From: Nigrospora sphaerica
Lineage: Eukaryota > Ascomycota > Sordariomycetes > Amphisphaeriales > Apiosporaceae
Direction: 5' to 3'
Assembly (NCBI GenBank): GCA_018287875.1
Contig: JAGVVL010000002.1
Coordinates: 2,852,001 to 2,916,000, forward strand
Length of the DNA: 64,000 nt
Of this stretch, positions 53,800-64,000 are shown one piece after another. The translations under genes and the position numbers were made by a program. Each line of letters begins with the position of its first letter. Within the stretch, counting starts at the first letter, position 1. The notes beneath the pieces are model-generated. The model ran no database searches. It was not told the DNA's origin and saw only the letters and a list, made by a program, of their open reading frames with translations.

Positions 53800-54330
53800 G
53801 CGGTGAGTCGGAGGGTGGTCTTCGTGGTTTCTGCCCCCTTCTCTCCGCCACTGAAGAGACTGCTCGGTCGCGCCGTGCCGTCACGGCAGCTTACAGTACT
53901 ACCCTTCAAATACGATATCTCCTTGTTCGCGGAGTTCGAGCCTGAACCCCGCTCTTGCTACGGTACTGCGAACCAGCAGGCTCAGGGTCATATTGATTGA
54001 GCCGATGAGAAGCATCAATGCGTTGCGCCTGGGGCTGCTGTGATATCACTGTTATTTGTTTCCCCCCCTTTCTTGTAGTACTTCGCTGCGTAACACAGGT
54101 GTGAAGGAGAGAGGTTGAAAGAAGCATTTGGTACAGTTGACTGATACATGCAAAACCCCAAAATCAGCCGCCGTCGCCGAGTGCAAAGCCTCAGCCAAAA
54201 GTCAGGTCCCAATAGCCCAGCCAAGTCCCATGTCAGGGGTGGCTTGCCGCATAATATAACTCCATGCCTGTGGTGTTCTTGCCATCCTAACCCATAATAC
54301 GCTCGTGTCCCGTGTCGAATAGTCTGGGAC
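53800..54330. other. Intergenic, no supported gene
   Basis: About 0.5 kb up to the R-SNARE stop; probably includes that gene's 3' UTR. Nothing recognised. Confidence 0.45.
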
Positions 54331-55138
54331 TCAGACAGCGTTCCTGACGCCGATGACGATGGCGGTGATGATCAGGATGACGACCAGAACAAGCAGCGCC
54401 ATAAGCTTGACATTCTTCCACCACATCTGCCGCTTGAGCCCGCGGCTGCGCACGCGGAACTCGCGCGCGCTGCCGCCCAGGCGGTCCGTCTTGTCGACCA
54501 GCAGGTCGATGCGCTCGCCGCGCTCGAGGAGGCCCTCGATGTTCTTGGTCATGATGCCGCGGACGTCGTCGATCTCGCGCTGCACGTTGCTGATGGCGTC
54601 TTCGCGGCCACCCGTGGTCGTGCCGAAGTCGACCATGAGCTTCTTGAGCTCGGCGTTGAAGGCGCCGGCGCCGTAGTTGGGCATGTCGGCGAAGTCGGTG
54701 CGGTCGCCGTCGAACTCGGCGAAGAAGCGCTTGCGGATCTCGAACAGGTAGCCAAAGGGGACGCGGCGGCCGAGCGTCGAATCGGCGACGACGAGAAAGG
54801 TCAGGCCGCCGGCCGAGGCGTTACCGGGGTGCGCCGACGGCGCCTCCGACATGTAGTGGATGTGGTTGTTGCCATGCGTGTACGTCAGCTTCTGCGGCGT
54901 GTCGTGCGTGATCTTGGGCAGGATCAGCGACGCCAGCGATGACGTCTGCGACGAGGCCGAGGTTGTGCATTCCGAGAGGATGGTGTTGTTGTGCGCAATG
55001 CACGAACTAAGAGGAAGGCGAGCGTTAGCACGGTGGGCATCACGAGAGGCGCGAGGTCCGGCAGGGCCGACGGCGGGGGCGGCACGAATGGCAGACGTAC
55101 TAGAGAAGTGGTGTTTTGGGAGTCGACGAGGAAGCCAT
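54331..55138 (-). CDS. NYV1: Longin-type R-SNARE (VAMP7/NYV1-like)
   Basis: Two exons, 55138-55101 and 55006-54331 (minus), 237 residues. The 93-bp intron has a GTACGT donor, a TGCTAACG branch and a CTTAG acceptor, and joins MASSSTPKTPLLY to SCIAHNNTILSE. The N-terminal longin domain (to about residue 125) includes KLTYTHGNNHIHY and LTFLVVADS. The SNARE motif runs about 149-205, with the zero-layer Arg175 in GLLERGERIDLL. A C-terminal transmembrane anchor covers about 213-232, leaving a short lumenal end. Longin R-SNAREs of this class act in fusion with the vacuole/late endosome in fungi. Without the first exon the longin domain is truncated, which is how a single-ORF call would miss it. The NYV1 name is by functional analogy; a VAMP7 label would serve equally. 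Confidence 0.9.
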
Positions 55139-56613
55139 GGCGAGCACGCGATGACGATGGTAGGAAACCTAGGATCGGGCTGAGGACTGGAGGAGCGAGG
55201 GGTGTCGCGTTTGGCGCTGCCTGGCCTCGACTGGGTGGGATGTCAGAGATGCAAGTCGGAGGTCGAGGATGAGGTAGTCAGGTGAGGCAGGTAGCAGTTG
55301 CAGCAGGGAAAACGGACAGGCTTGTGTCGGTGCGAGAAGATTGTGTCGCGGCTGAAGCCGGAGGCCAGAAACGAGCCCGAGAGGCGCAGACGGAAGCCAA
55401 GGAAGGTTGATTCAATGGGACGGGACAAATGCGGCGGCGCACTTGTACTATGCGATCTAACTACATGTGCATGCGACTGTGCAATTCCATAGCCGTAGCG
55501 GTTGCTTGCATGGAAAACAGTTGGGTATGTGCTTGTTATTGTCGCCCTGTCCTCGGGCACACGATTTGACAATACACTCACTCCCAGTTCGTCTTGCCTG
55601 CATGATGACGATGGCGAGCATGGCACGTCCGCCCGCCTGTTCCGCTCTCTGGCGTCCACTACGACGATCACGTACATGGTAGTACCTGGGCGTTGAGCAT
55701 CGATTGGTCCAGTCGCTCGCTAACTGCTCAGTACATGACTAAGGTAAGTACTTGGAGGTATGTAATGTAGGTAAAGTATGTAAGTACATGTATGTCGTAC
55801 AGGTATCTCTCGCGCAACGACAATAGCGCGCGAAACCCCCTCCATCCCCTCATTAAAGGAACAATGATGCTGAAAGGCGACAAAGGTCCTTAACCCATGC
55901 GTTAGGCTGGAGCTTGACGAGTGCTGCTCACAGCAGATGCAGCAGTAGCGTCAGGGCGTCGAGGCATATGGGGATCGGCCCTGGTAGATTCCATGACCAT
56001 CCATATAAGGGAAACGGGTCTACAGACGAGGCCGAAGAGTGGCAAGCACCTGGATCTCACGAGACGTGAGCAATGCTCAGGCTGAAGTACTACAATACCT
56101 TCAGGATGTAGATTCTCCAGAATGGGCGTCAAGAAGTATGATGTACATATGTAGTTAAAGTCGTTGGGTTGCTGTATATAAGTGCCTACCTCATTAGCCA
56201 TGGATGTAAGTAGTACCCAATCAACGTCCTGCATACAGCTACCATAACTGTAGCACATCCCCGGCGCCCTACCTATCTAATCGATAGTGGGGGATACAGG
56301 AAAAAAAGCCATGCGAGGGGCCGTACTGTTTGTTGTATGACACCCATAATTGCCCGGGTACCTAAACCACCGGATTACTGGTGCGCCGATAAGTGGCAAA
56401 AGCTGTGCGCTGCTTGTACCTCGCTTTCCAACAATACCCGACCTGCAGACGCCGACCCTGTCGCGATTCCATCCAGAAAACTGGTCGACTCGACAGGCGC
56501 CACGACACGATCGAGCTCCTTTCGACACGCGCCCGGCCATCCGTCAGCCTCACACGTTGCCCAAACGAGGGAATCCGACCTAACATGGTTCCGTGCTCCT
56601 AAGGCCGTTTGTC
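55139..56613. other. Divergent intergenic region
   Basis: About 1.5 kb between the starts of the R-SNARE (-) and SUV3 (+), so it should contain both promoters. Carries GTAAGTACTT/TACATGTATG-type islands at about 55736-55807 and 56145-56190. No gene supported. Confidence 0.5.
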
Positions 56614-58998
56614 ATGCTCGCCATCTCCAGAGCTTGTCGCGCCAGGTCAAGCCCTCTCTTCCGGCTCTCCTGTCGCCATGGCTTCTCAACCTCGACCGTC
56701 GCGGCTAGAGAAGCCCAAAAGGGCCCAAAGAAGCCACACAAGGCCTTTGGCGGCATAACAAAGTATTCTTCCCGCGATGTCGACAGGGGGCCTCTGCGGA
56801 CTTCCCTGGGTGGCAAGACTCCGGCTACAGCCCAAAACTTTAGCCCCAGGGACCAGCGAATACATACCAAAAAGGCCCACGCTCTGTTTCGCAACTTGTG
56901 CCTAGGTCGCCTGGATACCATCCTGAAGACCACCGGCAGCTGGGCCGCGAAGAGCAATGAATACTCAGCCTTTGGTCTGGAGAGCGAGGCCGACCTGCAG
57001 CGCGAGAGCGCTGCCTTCAAAAATGCCATGGAAAAGGCCTTCGACATGGCTTTCGAAAAGGGCGCCCTCAGCCAGGCCGAGAATCCTCTGTTTCACAACC
57101 TCCGCCAGGCTTTTGTTATGGGAGACTTGGAATTCCTTGAGAGGGAGGTCAAATACGCCTTCCAGAACTTCTTGATGCGCTCCAAATTCTCCAAGACCAT
57201 CGCCACGACCCATCGAAAGATTGCCGACTGCCGATTCCCCCACGAGTGGTTTCCGGCTACCAGAGCCATGCGCAGGAAGATCCATGTCCACGTCGGACCT
57301 ACCAACTCGGGGAAAACGTACAGGGCCCTCCAGGCGTTGGAAAATGCAAAGACGGGCATATACGCCGGCCCACTACGGCTGTTGGCCCATGAGGTCTACT
57401 CACGGTTTACGGCCAAGGGCAAGCCCTGTGCTCTCATCACTGGCGAGGAACAGCGTATTCCCGAAGACCAGGACGTCTACTTTCGAAGCTGTACCGTGGA
57501 AATGACGCCTCTGAACGAGATGGTCGATGTGGCCATCATCGACGAGATCCAAATGATCGGAGACGTGGAACGAGGATGGGCCTGGACACAGGCTTTTCTG
57601 GGAGTGCAAGCCAAGGAAGTCCATTTGTGTGGCGAAGAGCGCGCCGTCGAGCTGATTCAATCCCTCTGCGGCACCACGGGAGATGAGTGCATCATCCACC
57701 GGTACGAACGCCTGAGCCCCTTGCAAGCCGCGACCGAAAGTCTGGGGGGTAACCTCAACAACCTCCAGAAAGGCGATGCCATCATCTCGTTTTCTCGCAT
57801 TGGTATTCACGGCCTGAAAAGGGTTATCGAAAAGAAAACGGGCCGGCGCTGCGCTATCGTGTATGGTTCACTGCCGCCGGAAACGCGTGCTCAGCAGGCC
57901 GCCCTGTTCAACGACCCAGACAATGATTATGACTTCCTCGTTGCCAGTGACGCAATCGGAATGGGCCTCAACCTGGAAATTAAGCGAATCATTTTCGAGC
58001 AGACGCAAAAGCGCGACAGGTTCGGCTTCCGCGCAGTGAGCACATCGGAACTCAAACAGATAGGTGGTCGCGCCGGACGATACCGAAGTGCCAACGCCGC
58101 TATCAAGGATGGACTCCAGGCAAGCGCCGGTGCCGAAAATGTACCACCGCCGCCCCCTCAGGTCAAGGCGCCAGGTCTGGTTACGTGCCTGGAAGACGAT
58201 GACATAGCAGCCATCCAGACCGCTTTCAAGCAGGACCCGGAGCCCATCAAGACCGCCGGCATCCAGATTCCTCCGTCTATGCTGGAGAGGTTTTCAGCCT
58301 ACTTCCCGCCCAATACGCCCCTCAGCTACATAATCGTGCGGCTGAGAGATATCGCGCATGTGTCGTCTCGATACCACATGTGCAGTTTCGCGGAGATGGC
58401 CGACGTGGCCGATTTGATTCAGCCATACCCCATGTCTATCTTCGATCGTTGCGTGTTCCTGAACGCCCCTGTCGCCCTGCGCGAGAACGATGGCAAGAGG
58501 ATACTACAGGCCTTTGCAAAGTGCGCCTCGGAGATGTCGGGCGGGCACCTGCTGGAAATCCCTGGCCTCAACCTCGAGATTCTGGAAGAAACCAAGGAGA
58601 CATATCCAGGGGGCGCTGCCAACTACCTGCGTGAGCTCGAAGCCTTCCATAAGGCCATTACCCTTTACCTCTGGCTCAGTTACCGATACTCTGGTGTATT
58701 CCGCAGCCAGGGTCTCGCTTTTCACGTCAAGAAACTGGTAGAGGACAAAATCGACGAGTGTCTCGGCGACATTGACTTCACCGAGGAATCCCGGCAGGCC
58801 AGAATCTCGCGGAGTCGACGACAGGTCAAAGAGCGTGATCGGAGAAAGGAAGTCTTTGACGACCAGCCAGAGGAACCGGAACACGAGGCTCTGGGTACTT
58901 GGACTGAGGAAGGTCACGAAGAGCCGTTGGCTGAGGACGCTCAAGACCTCGAGGAAGTAGCGAAGGCTACCAGCGACAAGAAGCCGACTTCCGAGTGA
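56614..58998 (+). CDS. SUV3: Mitochondrial ATP-dependent RNA helicase SUV3
   Basis: Intronless, 794 residues from the ATG at 56614; the frame is open slightly further upstream but without an ATG. The first 35 residues (MLAISRACRARSSPLFRLSC, then RHGFSTSTVAAR) form a strong mitochondrial presequence. Helicase motif I is GPTNSGKT at 228-235, motif II DEIQ at 310-313, and motif VI lies in QIGGRAGRY from 482. Motifs such as AGPLRLLAHEVYSR and DAIGMGLNLEIKRI are typical of SUV3. The C-terminal region (LYLWLSYRYSGVF) matches the SUV3-specific domain; the acidic tail after about residue 720 is variable. SUV3 pairs with the RNase Dss1 in the mitochondrial degradosome that turns over mtRNA and group I intron products. 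Confidence 0.96.
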   Translation: MLAISRACRARSSPLFRLSCRHGFSTSTVAAREAQKGPKKPHKAFGGITKYSSRDVDRGPLRTSLGGKTPATAQNFSPRDQRIHTKKAHALFRNLCLGRLDTILKTTGSWAAKSNEYSAFGLESEADLQRESAAFKNAMEKAFDMAFEKGALSQAENPLFHNLRQAFVMGDLEFLEREVKYAFQNFLMRSKFSKTIATTHRKIADCRFPHEWFPATRAMRRKIHVHVGPTNSGKTYRALQALENAKTGIYAGPLRLLAHEVYSRFTAKGKPCALITGEEQRIPEDQDVYFRSCTVEMTPLNEMVDVAIIDEIQMIGDVERGWAWTQAFLGVQAKEVHLCGEERAVELIQSLCGTTGDECIIHRYERLSPLQAATESLGGNLNNLQKGDAIISFSRIGIHGLKRVIEKKTGRRCAIVYGSLPPETRAQQAALFNDPDNDYDFLVASDAIGMGLNLEIKRIIFEQTQKRDRFGFRAVSTSELKQIGGRAGRYRSANAAIKDGLQASAGAENVPPPPPQVKAPGLVTCLEDDDIAAIQTAFKQDPEPIKTAGIQIPPSMLERFSAYFPPNTPLSYIIVRLRDIAHVSSRYHMCSFAEMADVADLIQPYPMSIFDRCVFLNAPVALRENDGKRILQAFAKCASEMSGGHLLEIPGLNLEILEETKETYPGGAANYLRELEAFHKAITLYLWLSYRYSGVFRSQGLAFHVKKLVEDKIDECLGDIDFTEESRQARISRSRRQVKERDRRKEVFDDQPEEPEHEALGTWTEEGHEEPLAEDAQDLEEVAKATSDKKPTSE

Positions 58999-59823
58999 CA
59001 ACGGGGTCCAGCGAGGCTTTAACTTGGCGTGTCCCTCGGGCCCAAACAGAAGTGTATCATTAGGAGAGATGTAACGTAAGCTGGGCACTAAGAAGTAGTC
59101 CAGATTCTACGGGTGTCAGCGGCGCCATTTACGAGATATAAGAAGCACGAACTCTTGACTGCTATGCCATGCAGATTTCTGGCATGGAAGTAGCCCACCC
59201 TGCTCCTCGAACATAGGTGGTAACATGTTAGGGGATGGAATACCAGCTTGTCAGACTACGGGATGGAACAAATTTTCGACGTTACTGAAGTACCTACATC
59301 AGGTTATTAGCCCGCGCAGGTAAGAAATACATTACTTAGCGACTTCCACACCGAGTAATCTGAATCTCCTGTTACCTTCGACGCCCCTTGAAGCAGTCGG
59401 AAGGTCGCGGAAGTCGACATTCGCACCTTCTCCTTCAAAGCTGTCCGCCAACATGAACCAACCAACTTGATCAACCGTACGAAACAACCCTTCTCAGGCT
59501 ACGTTCATCTGGGAAGAGGAGTATGGCATCCGACCGATTGACGCGCCATTAGCCTCCTATGGAACATAAACTAGAGCGTATTTTTATCTACTTTGCGATG
59601 GCCCCTTTCTTCGAGCTTTACTCACGGCACCCTACGAACAAGCACGGGAGAGACCAACGATCGACCACCTTCCACCCGCCGCATAGAAGCCTCTTCGCTT
59701 CTTCCTGCTCGGCAGGCCATGAGCTCCGATGGCAAAGTCAGCCCTTGGAATGGCTGGCCGCTCGACACCGAGAGGTGCCTGACCGCCAACTAGAAAGAGT
59801 CTATCACGCGCAGCATAACGGCC
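58999..59823. other. Intergenic, no supported gene
   Basis: About 0.8 kb between SUV3 and the next plus-strand gene. A frame at 59559-59990 overlaps the next gene's start and is not supported. Nothing else recognised. Confidence 0.5.
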
Positions 59824-61456
59824 ATGGACGGGCCTACCGGCAAAATGCCGTCCTCCGATGTGACGGTGCCAGCCCCAGCGACTCCCCGTCTAGCTCAAAT
59901 CATGTCAGCCCGACCCAGTGCGAGGGAACCCCGCTCGTCACCCCTCAGCTCGCCGTTCGACGGCCCTGTCGGGCCCTCCTACGGCGTTGACCCTCCACGC
60001 CCTGCCAAGGAGGGATTCGAGTGGGTGTGGTTTCCTGGAGGATACTGGGCCGAGCGTGAGCGGGCCGAGATTCCTACCAGCCAGGGTTCCAGGATCTTCA
60101 AATGGCGCAAAAGATCGGGTCGGGATAGTTCTAGTCGAGAGACGGACGGCAGTTCCCCATCCCACCCCATTCCCCAGCAGCATATGAAGAGCGTCGCCGA
60201 CTTGACCAGCCAGGAGCCACCTTTAGCAAGCCCATACCTCACGGAAGAAGCCCACGTCCTATCTTTGCAACGGCCGTCATTGTCTACTCGGATCGCCAGC
60301 GACGACAGTGGCAAGTCACCTCGTACCGGGTCGGGTCGACCTCCAGTACTGCCAGCATCCAGCCGGGCAGGATCTGGGCGGTCGGTTTCCCCCTACACTC
60401 CTGATGAGAGGCCGCGTCCCGAGACTCCTCTAGCTACGGAGCATCAACAGACCGCCGCAAGTACTAGACCTGTATCTCCTCAGTCATCCGGTCCATCGCC
60501 CCTGAGAAGTTTGTTGGCGCCGTCACCTAAGTCGAGGAGGTCATGGCTGGGATTGATTTCCAGAACCCGCGAGGCAAGTTTTCCTCTTCCGTGTAGGGGG
60601 TGACAGTGTTGGCATGTGCCATTTATCTGACCGAACCACAGAAGTCAGAAGAGAGGCCACCCCCAAAGGACGAGATGTACACCGAGGCCAAAATCAAGGG
60701 GGCCAGGAGGCGCCTGGCTCGGCCCGCCAGTCAGAGTCCCCTTGCTCGCATCTCTTCCTTGTTGCGAGAGGAGGCCACCAAGAGCCCCGGTAAGTCCCGG
60801 CAACGCAAGATATTTGGAAAGAGCCCCTGGCACCGCAAGAACTCGATGGGGTCGGATGTCAGTGCTTCGAGTTCTGTTCGTAACATACTGATGGGCAAAA
60901 CGCCACTGGCCACCCCCTCTGCTGAGAGGCCAAGTTCGGCCGACTGGTCTGACCAATACCCCGGCGGTGTAAGTGTGCCGGGGCCTGCGCGCACCCCTGT
61001 ACTCTCCTGTTCGAGGGTAATCAATTGACGTGAAGCGACGAGCAGGAGGCGAAACGAGTCCACACACCACCTCTCCGCGAGACAGTCCGTGATCGACAGA
61101 GCCGCTCCTTTTTCTTCGATATCTCCAAGCAAGCCACCGCTCGAAGGCCACATAGTCAGTCGCAAAAACCGCATGACGCCGGTGAAATGGGCAGGAGGGA
61201 CAGGAACGAAGGGTCCAAGGAGTGGTGGGAAGTGCCCATGGCGATTCCGCGGTGGGAGGACCGGGGGCAGCGGCGCGACTTTGAATTCGACCTGCCCGAG
61301 CATTTGCCCAACAGCCCCATGTGCCCGGCGAACAAAAAGCACAAGTCGGGCGGAACGGGGATTTGTGTGTACCATGGTAGAAAGAAGAGGAGCACCAGTG
61401 CGCCGGGCAGCGATACTGACTCGCCTGATGACTATGGCATTTACCGAGAGAAGTAG
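59824..61456 (+). CDS. Conserved fungal protein of unknown function, with GC-AG intron
   Basis: Three exons, 59824-60573, 60642-60968 and 61046-61456, 495 residues. Intron 1 is 68 bp with a GCAAGT donor, CTGACC branch and CACAG acceptor; GT donors nearby give stops or the wrong frame, so a GC-AG intron is the best reading. Intron 2 is 77 bp (GTAAGT donor, GAGCAG acceptor, phase 0). The protein is mostly Ser/Pro/Arg-rich and disordered. It has a Trp-rich block FEWVWFPGGYWAERE near residue 65, an EAKIKGARRRLARP segment, and a C-terminal block with EWWEVP, IPRWED, FEFDLPEHLPNSPMCP (CPANKKHKSGG) and a CVYHGR. The Trp/Cys/His blocks are likely the conserved parts. I do not recognise a family, and no catalytic motif is visible. 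Confidence 0.72.
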
Positions 61457-62336
61457 TTTCGTGCTGGAGGGAGACGATGTTCACTCATGGCACGCAAGAG
61501 GGAAAGGGGTTTGATACATGTAGAGGCTGGGTAGAATGCGTTTAAGACAAGTCGTGGTCTCTCGAAGCACACTACCTAACATGTTGTCGTTCAGAAATCG
61601 TAGGCACACGTACCATGTGTGGCGGATACTCGTTTGCATTCACAGCATATGTACGATATCTTTCACAACCGCGACTTTAGTCACGCTCTACCTCATAGCG
61701 GGAACCCCCCGCTGACAGGCTGGTGGTACATGCTACTACATGCATACCTGCTAGCGGTGCTAGCGCTCTTGTGGCACCAGGATGCCGAATGCATATGCTC
61801 GGCCCAGATAGCCGGGGCGCCCCATACAAATGAAGTCGACCTGCGGCACAATCTGTAGATGAGGTTTCCGACTCCGCCAATGATTCCGCATCCCAATGTA
61901 TTCGTTCCTACTATGCAAGGTACACAAGTACCGACCGAGCTGCTTTGAGTATGAGGTATGTACATATGCTAACCAAATACACAGTAGTCCTCAGGAGGAT
62001 GGAAGTACTCATATGATGCGCCTAGGTACGCAATGTGGGCTTCCCCAAGCGGCCCAGCACAGCCACATTGGCGCTTTCGGCAGTGGTAAAGGTGGGCAGG
62101 GCAGGGCAGGTGGGCAGGCAAGGACGGGTGAGCAGGTGAGCAGGTGAGCAGATAGGCGGCTAGCAGGCACCCATTTGCCATCGAGGTTTGGATGATGAGT
62201 CCCATATGTCGGCTCGGCTCCAGGAGCTCGACTTGGTTTTCCACCCACCTTTCCTTCTCACTACAACAACGGCACTCTCCAGTCGCATATCATCAGCAGT
62301 CCCGTCTCATACTCTCTTGTTATAACAGGTCACGCC
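61457..62336. other. Intergenic, no supported gene
   Basis: About 0.9 kb. Contains imperfect GGGCAGG and GGTGAGCA-type short repeats at about 62091-62155. Nothing else recognised. Confidence 0.5.
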
Positions 62337-62964
62337 ATGTGCTCTTCCGACGTATTCCTGGGCTTTTTAGCCATCATCTTCCCCCCTCTGCCTGGTACGT
62401 CATCGCAGCCTCCCCGCGCACCGGCCCCGTTCAGCGACGTGAGGGCGAGCGGACGATTTGCGCAGGTTACTGACTCTCCGGGACAGTCTGGGTCAAGCGC
62501 GGCATCTGCTCCGCCGACTCCATCATCAACATCCTGCTCTGCATGCTGGGCTTCGTAAGCTCCCGCCCCCATCGGCCAGGGCGCCCTGGACAATCTCGCT
62601 GACACACAGGTCCACCCAGGTTCCGGGTCTTCTGCACGCTTGGTACATAATCGCCAAGTTCCCCGATGATGCCTACGACTACCACAACGTGCCCCAGGAC
62701 GCCGAGGGCGGCCGCGTGACGTACGTCTATGTTCAGAACGACGGGCGCCAAGTGCACCAGCCGCCTCGTCCGCAGGCGCAGCCCCAGTACAAGCAGCAAC
62801 AGCACCAGCAGCACCAGCCCCAGCAGCAGGGCAGAATGGACTATGGCGCAACCAACGGCAACAACTCGGCCGAGGCCGGTGGTAGCTCTCAAGCCGGTGC
62901 CAGAGCGCCGCCCACCTACGCAGAGGCTGTCCAGGGCGATCACAAGATCCAAACTCGTGATTAG
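62337..62964 (+). CDS. PMP3/SNA3-like (UPF0057) membrane protein with PPxY motif
   Basis: Three exons, 62337-62394, 62487-62554 and 62620-62964, 156 residues. Introns are 92 bp (GTACGT donor, CTGACT branch, GGACAG acceptor) and 65 bp (GTAAGC donor, CTGACA branch, CCCAG acceptor). The first 60 residues are the two-helix PMP3/RCI2 fold: VFLGFLAIIFPPLPVWVKRG and SIINILLCMLGFVPGLLHAW, YIIAKF. The remainder is a cytosolic Gln/Pro-rich tail with APPTY (PPTY at 139-142), a ligand for WW domains of Rsp5-type ubiquitin ligases. Short PMP3 proteins lack this tail; yeast Sna3 and Sna4 have it and travel to the vacuole through the multivesicular-body pathway. Likely a Sna3-type cargo or Rsp5 adaptor; which of the Sna proteins it matches is not decided. 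Confidence 0.9.
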
Positions 62965-63882
62965 ATTGCGCGCGTTGCCCCCACTTCCCGTGGAGACGCG
63001 CTCGTCGAGAGATGGCCTGTCGACGCCAGGCGGTGCTCAGTCAAAGCCCCGAGGGTTCATGTCTGTCTGTTGCGAGCGGGTGCCCTGCCCTGGGAGTTTT
63101 GCGGTGTTGGTTGGACGCCATCCATGTTTCTCTCGCCACTATACACGAGTACTTAGGTAGGCCACTTAATTACATGTAATTTACGCATCCGGTAGAATTG
63201 CGCGCTGTTCGCGCGACAGTTTCTTGACTCACACCGTTGAGCCCATGTGATACCGTATTCAGTGATGCTCTTTCGGATTGACCATCGTCATGTGGGGTTG
63301 TGGCTTGAATGGGCGGCAACGCATCTTTTGGTTCCAGTCTGGATTTGCAGAGGTTGTACGGTAGTAAAGCATTGCTGCCAAATAAAAGGCATGCGAATCC
63401 GACTGCTGAATTTTCACCCTTGAGATAAGTGTCTCTCTTTTCTCGGGAATTTTTTGAGTCATGGACTATGGTTGAGGCGATATGGTCAGCTGGTCACGTT
63501 CCTGGGACCCCCATCCATTTACACCTAATGCCCGCCTCTAAAAAAAACTATGGGACCCGCCAACCCCAAGCCCAGAGCCCCAGAGCTGGAGAACTGCCTT
63601 AACTTTGGATGTACCTGCGCGTCGTTCGCCATCCATATCTGATAAAGCTTCCTTCGCTTCCAACTTCCTACGTCAGATCCACCGTCTGATCTCTTCAAAT
63701 CTCTTCCTATCAATGGAGTAGATATCCCCGCGATACTCGGAAGCGACGAACCCATCCACGTCCACGTCCACGTCCACGTGCACGCCGACGCCCTCGCCGA
63801 CGCCTTCGCCCTCACCCTCACACTCGCTTTCGCCGACGTCAACGTCCTGCGGGACACGACTCCGCATCGCACGACCGCCACC
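62965..63882. other. Intergenic, no supported gene
   Basis: About 0.9 kb; the last part is the PRP22 leader. Contains imperfect CGTCCA/CGCCGACGCC hexamer-type repeats at about 63755-63815 that read open on the minus strand (up to 155 codons) and look like Val/Asp and Glu/Gly repeats; not considered a gene. Confidence 0.5.
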
Positions 63883-64000
63883 ATGGATGACTTCGAACAG
63901 CTTGAGCTGCTGTCTCTGGTCTCCAAGGTAACGTCGGAGCTGCAGAACCACTTGGGCATCGCTGAGGAAAAAGCGCTCGCCGAGTTCATCATCGTCCAGC
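63883..64000 (+). CDS. PRP22: Pre-mRNA-splicing DEAH helicase PRP22, 5' end (cut by window)
   Basis: The ATG at 63883 sits in a good context (GCCACCATGG) and the frame runs to the window edge. The 39 visible residues, MDDFEQLELLSLVSKVTSEL then QNHLGIAEEKALAEFIIVQ, match the conserved N-terminus of PRP22/DHX8, the DEAH-box ATPase that releases mature mRNA from the spliceosome. The S1 and helicase domains would lie beyond the window. The partial nature limits certainty, but this N-terminal motif (LVSKVxxELxNHLG...LAEFI) is distinctive. Confidence 0.82.
   Translation, partial: MDDFEQLELLSLVSKVTSELQNHLGIAEEKALAEFIIVQ

Noticed and set aside
63525..63992. 155-codon minus-strand frame upstream of PRP22
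   Set aside because: Composed of hexamer-repeat translation (Val-Asp, Glu-Gly) and antisense to the PRP22 start.

Overview
The window is nuclear DNA from a filamentous ascomycete (Pezizomycotina), most probably a Sordariomycete. The basis is: genes broken by short 51-169 bp introns with GT...AG ends and CTAAC/CTGAC-like branch points; GC-rich third codon positions; fungal-type NTE1, BRO1, MDJ1, SEC1, SUV3 and an Egh16-like secreted protein; and long gene-free stretches with poly-C/G runs and TAGGTA/GTAAGTAC islands. The species cannot be named from this sequence. No rRNA, tRNA, CRISPR or intact transposon was recognised.

Layout. 1-4.6 kb: 3' part of NTE1 (+), a JmjC dioxygenase (+) and a histidine-phosphatase family protein (-). 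7-18.3 kb: four minus-strand genes, namely a dual-specificity-phosphatase-like protein with an altered signature, BRO1 (3 exons), mitochondrial DnaJ MDJ1 (3 exons) and a SAP30-like Sin3-binding protein (2 exons). 18.3-26.6 kb: an 8.3 kb stretch with no supportable gene, ending in a pyrimidine-rich leader. 26.6-39.9 kb: four plus-strand genes, namely a C2H2/fungal-specific-domain transcription factor (3 exons), an F-box protein (5 exons), a NAPE-PLD/FMP30-like metallo-beta-lactamase-fold enzyme (4 exons) and an eIF4E-binding-protein-like protein (2 exons). 41-46.7 kb: SEC1 (-, 5 exons) and an Egh16-like secreted protein (-, 2 exons). 48.7-49.4 kb: a gene graveyard with a 5'-truncated SNF2 helicase tail and an orphan ORF. 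49.6-55.1 kb: G-patch protein (-), membrane-linked short-chain dehydrogenase (+), an unresolved GC-rich candidate locus, and a longin R-SNARE (-). 56.6-64 kb: SUV3 (+), a conserved fungal protein with a GC-AG intron (+), a PMP3/SNA3-like membrane protein (+) and the 5' end of PRP22 (+, cut by the window end).

The genes are mostly housekeeping and do not form an operon-like cluster. Several belong to membrane traffic and lipid handling (NTE1, BRO1, SEC1, the R-SNARE, the SNA3-like protein, the FMP30-like protein), and two act in mitochondria (MDJ1, SUV3), but I see no evidence that they are co-regulated. I did not find a clear new biological system. The best leads are the SNF2 relic with intact introns, the phosphatase with Phe in place of the signature His, the compact Egh16-like protein with a predicted N-terminal His, the non-canonical and ambiguous introns, and the gene desert ahead of the transcription factor. 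Exon boundaries below were derived by hand from splice consensus, frame continuity and family resemblance; no alignments could be run.
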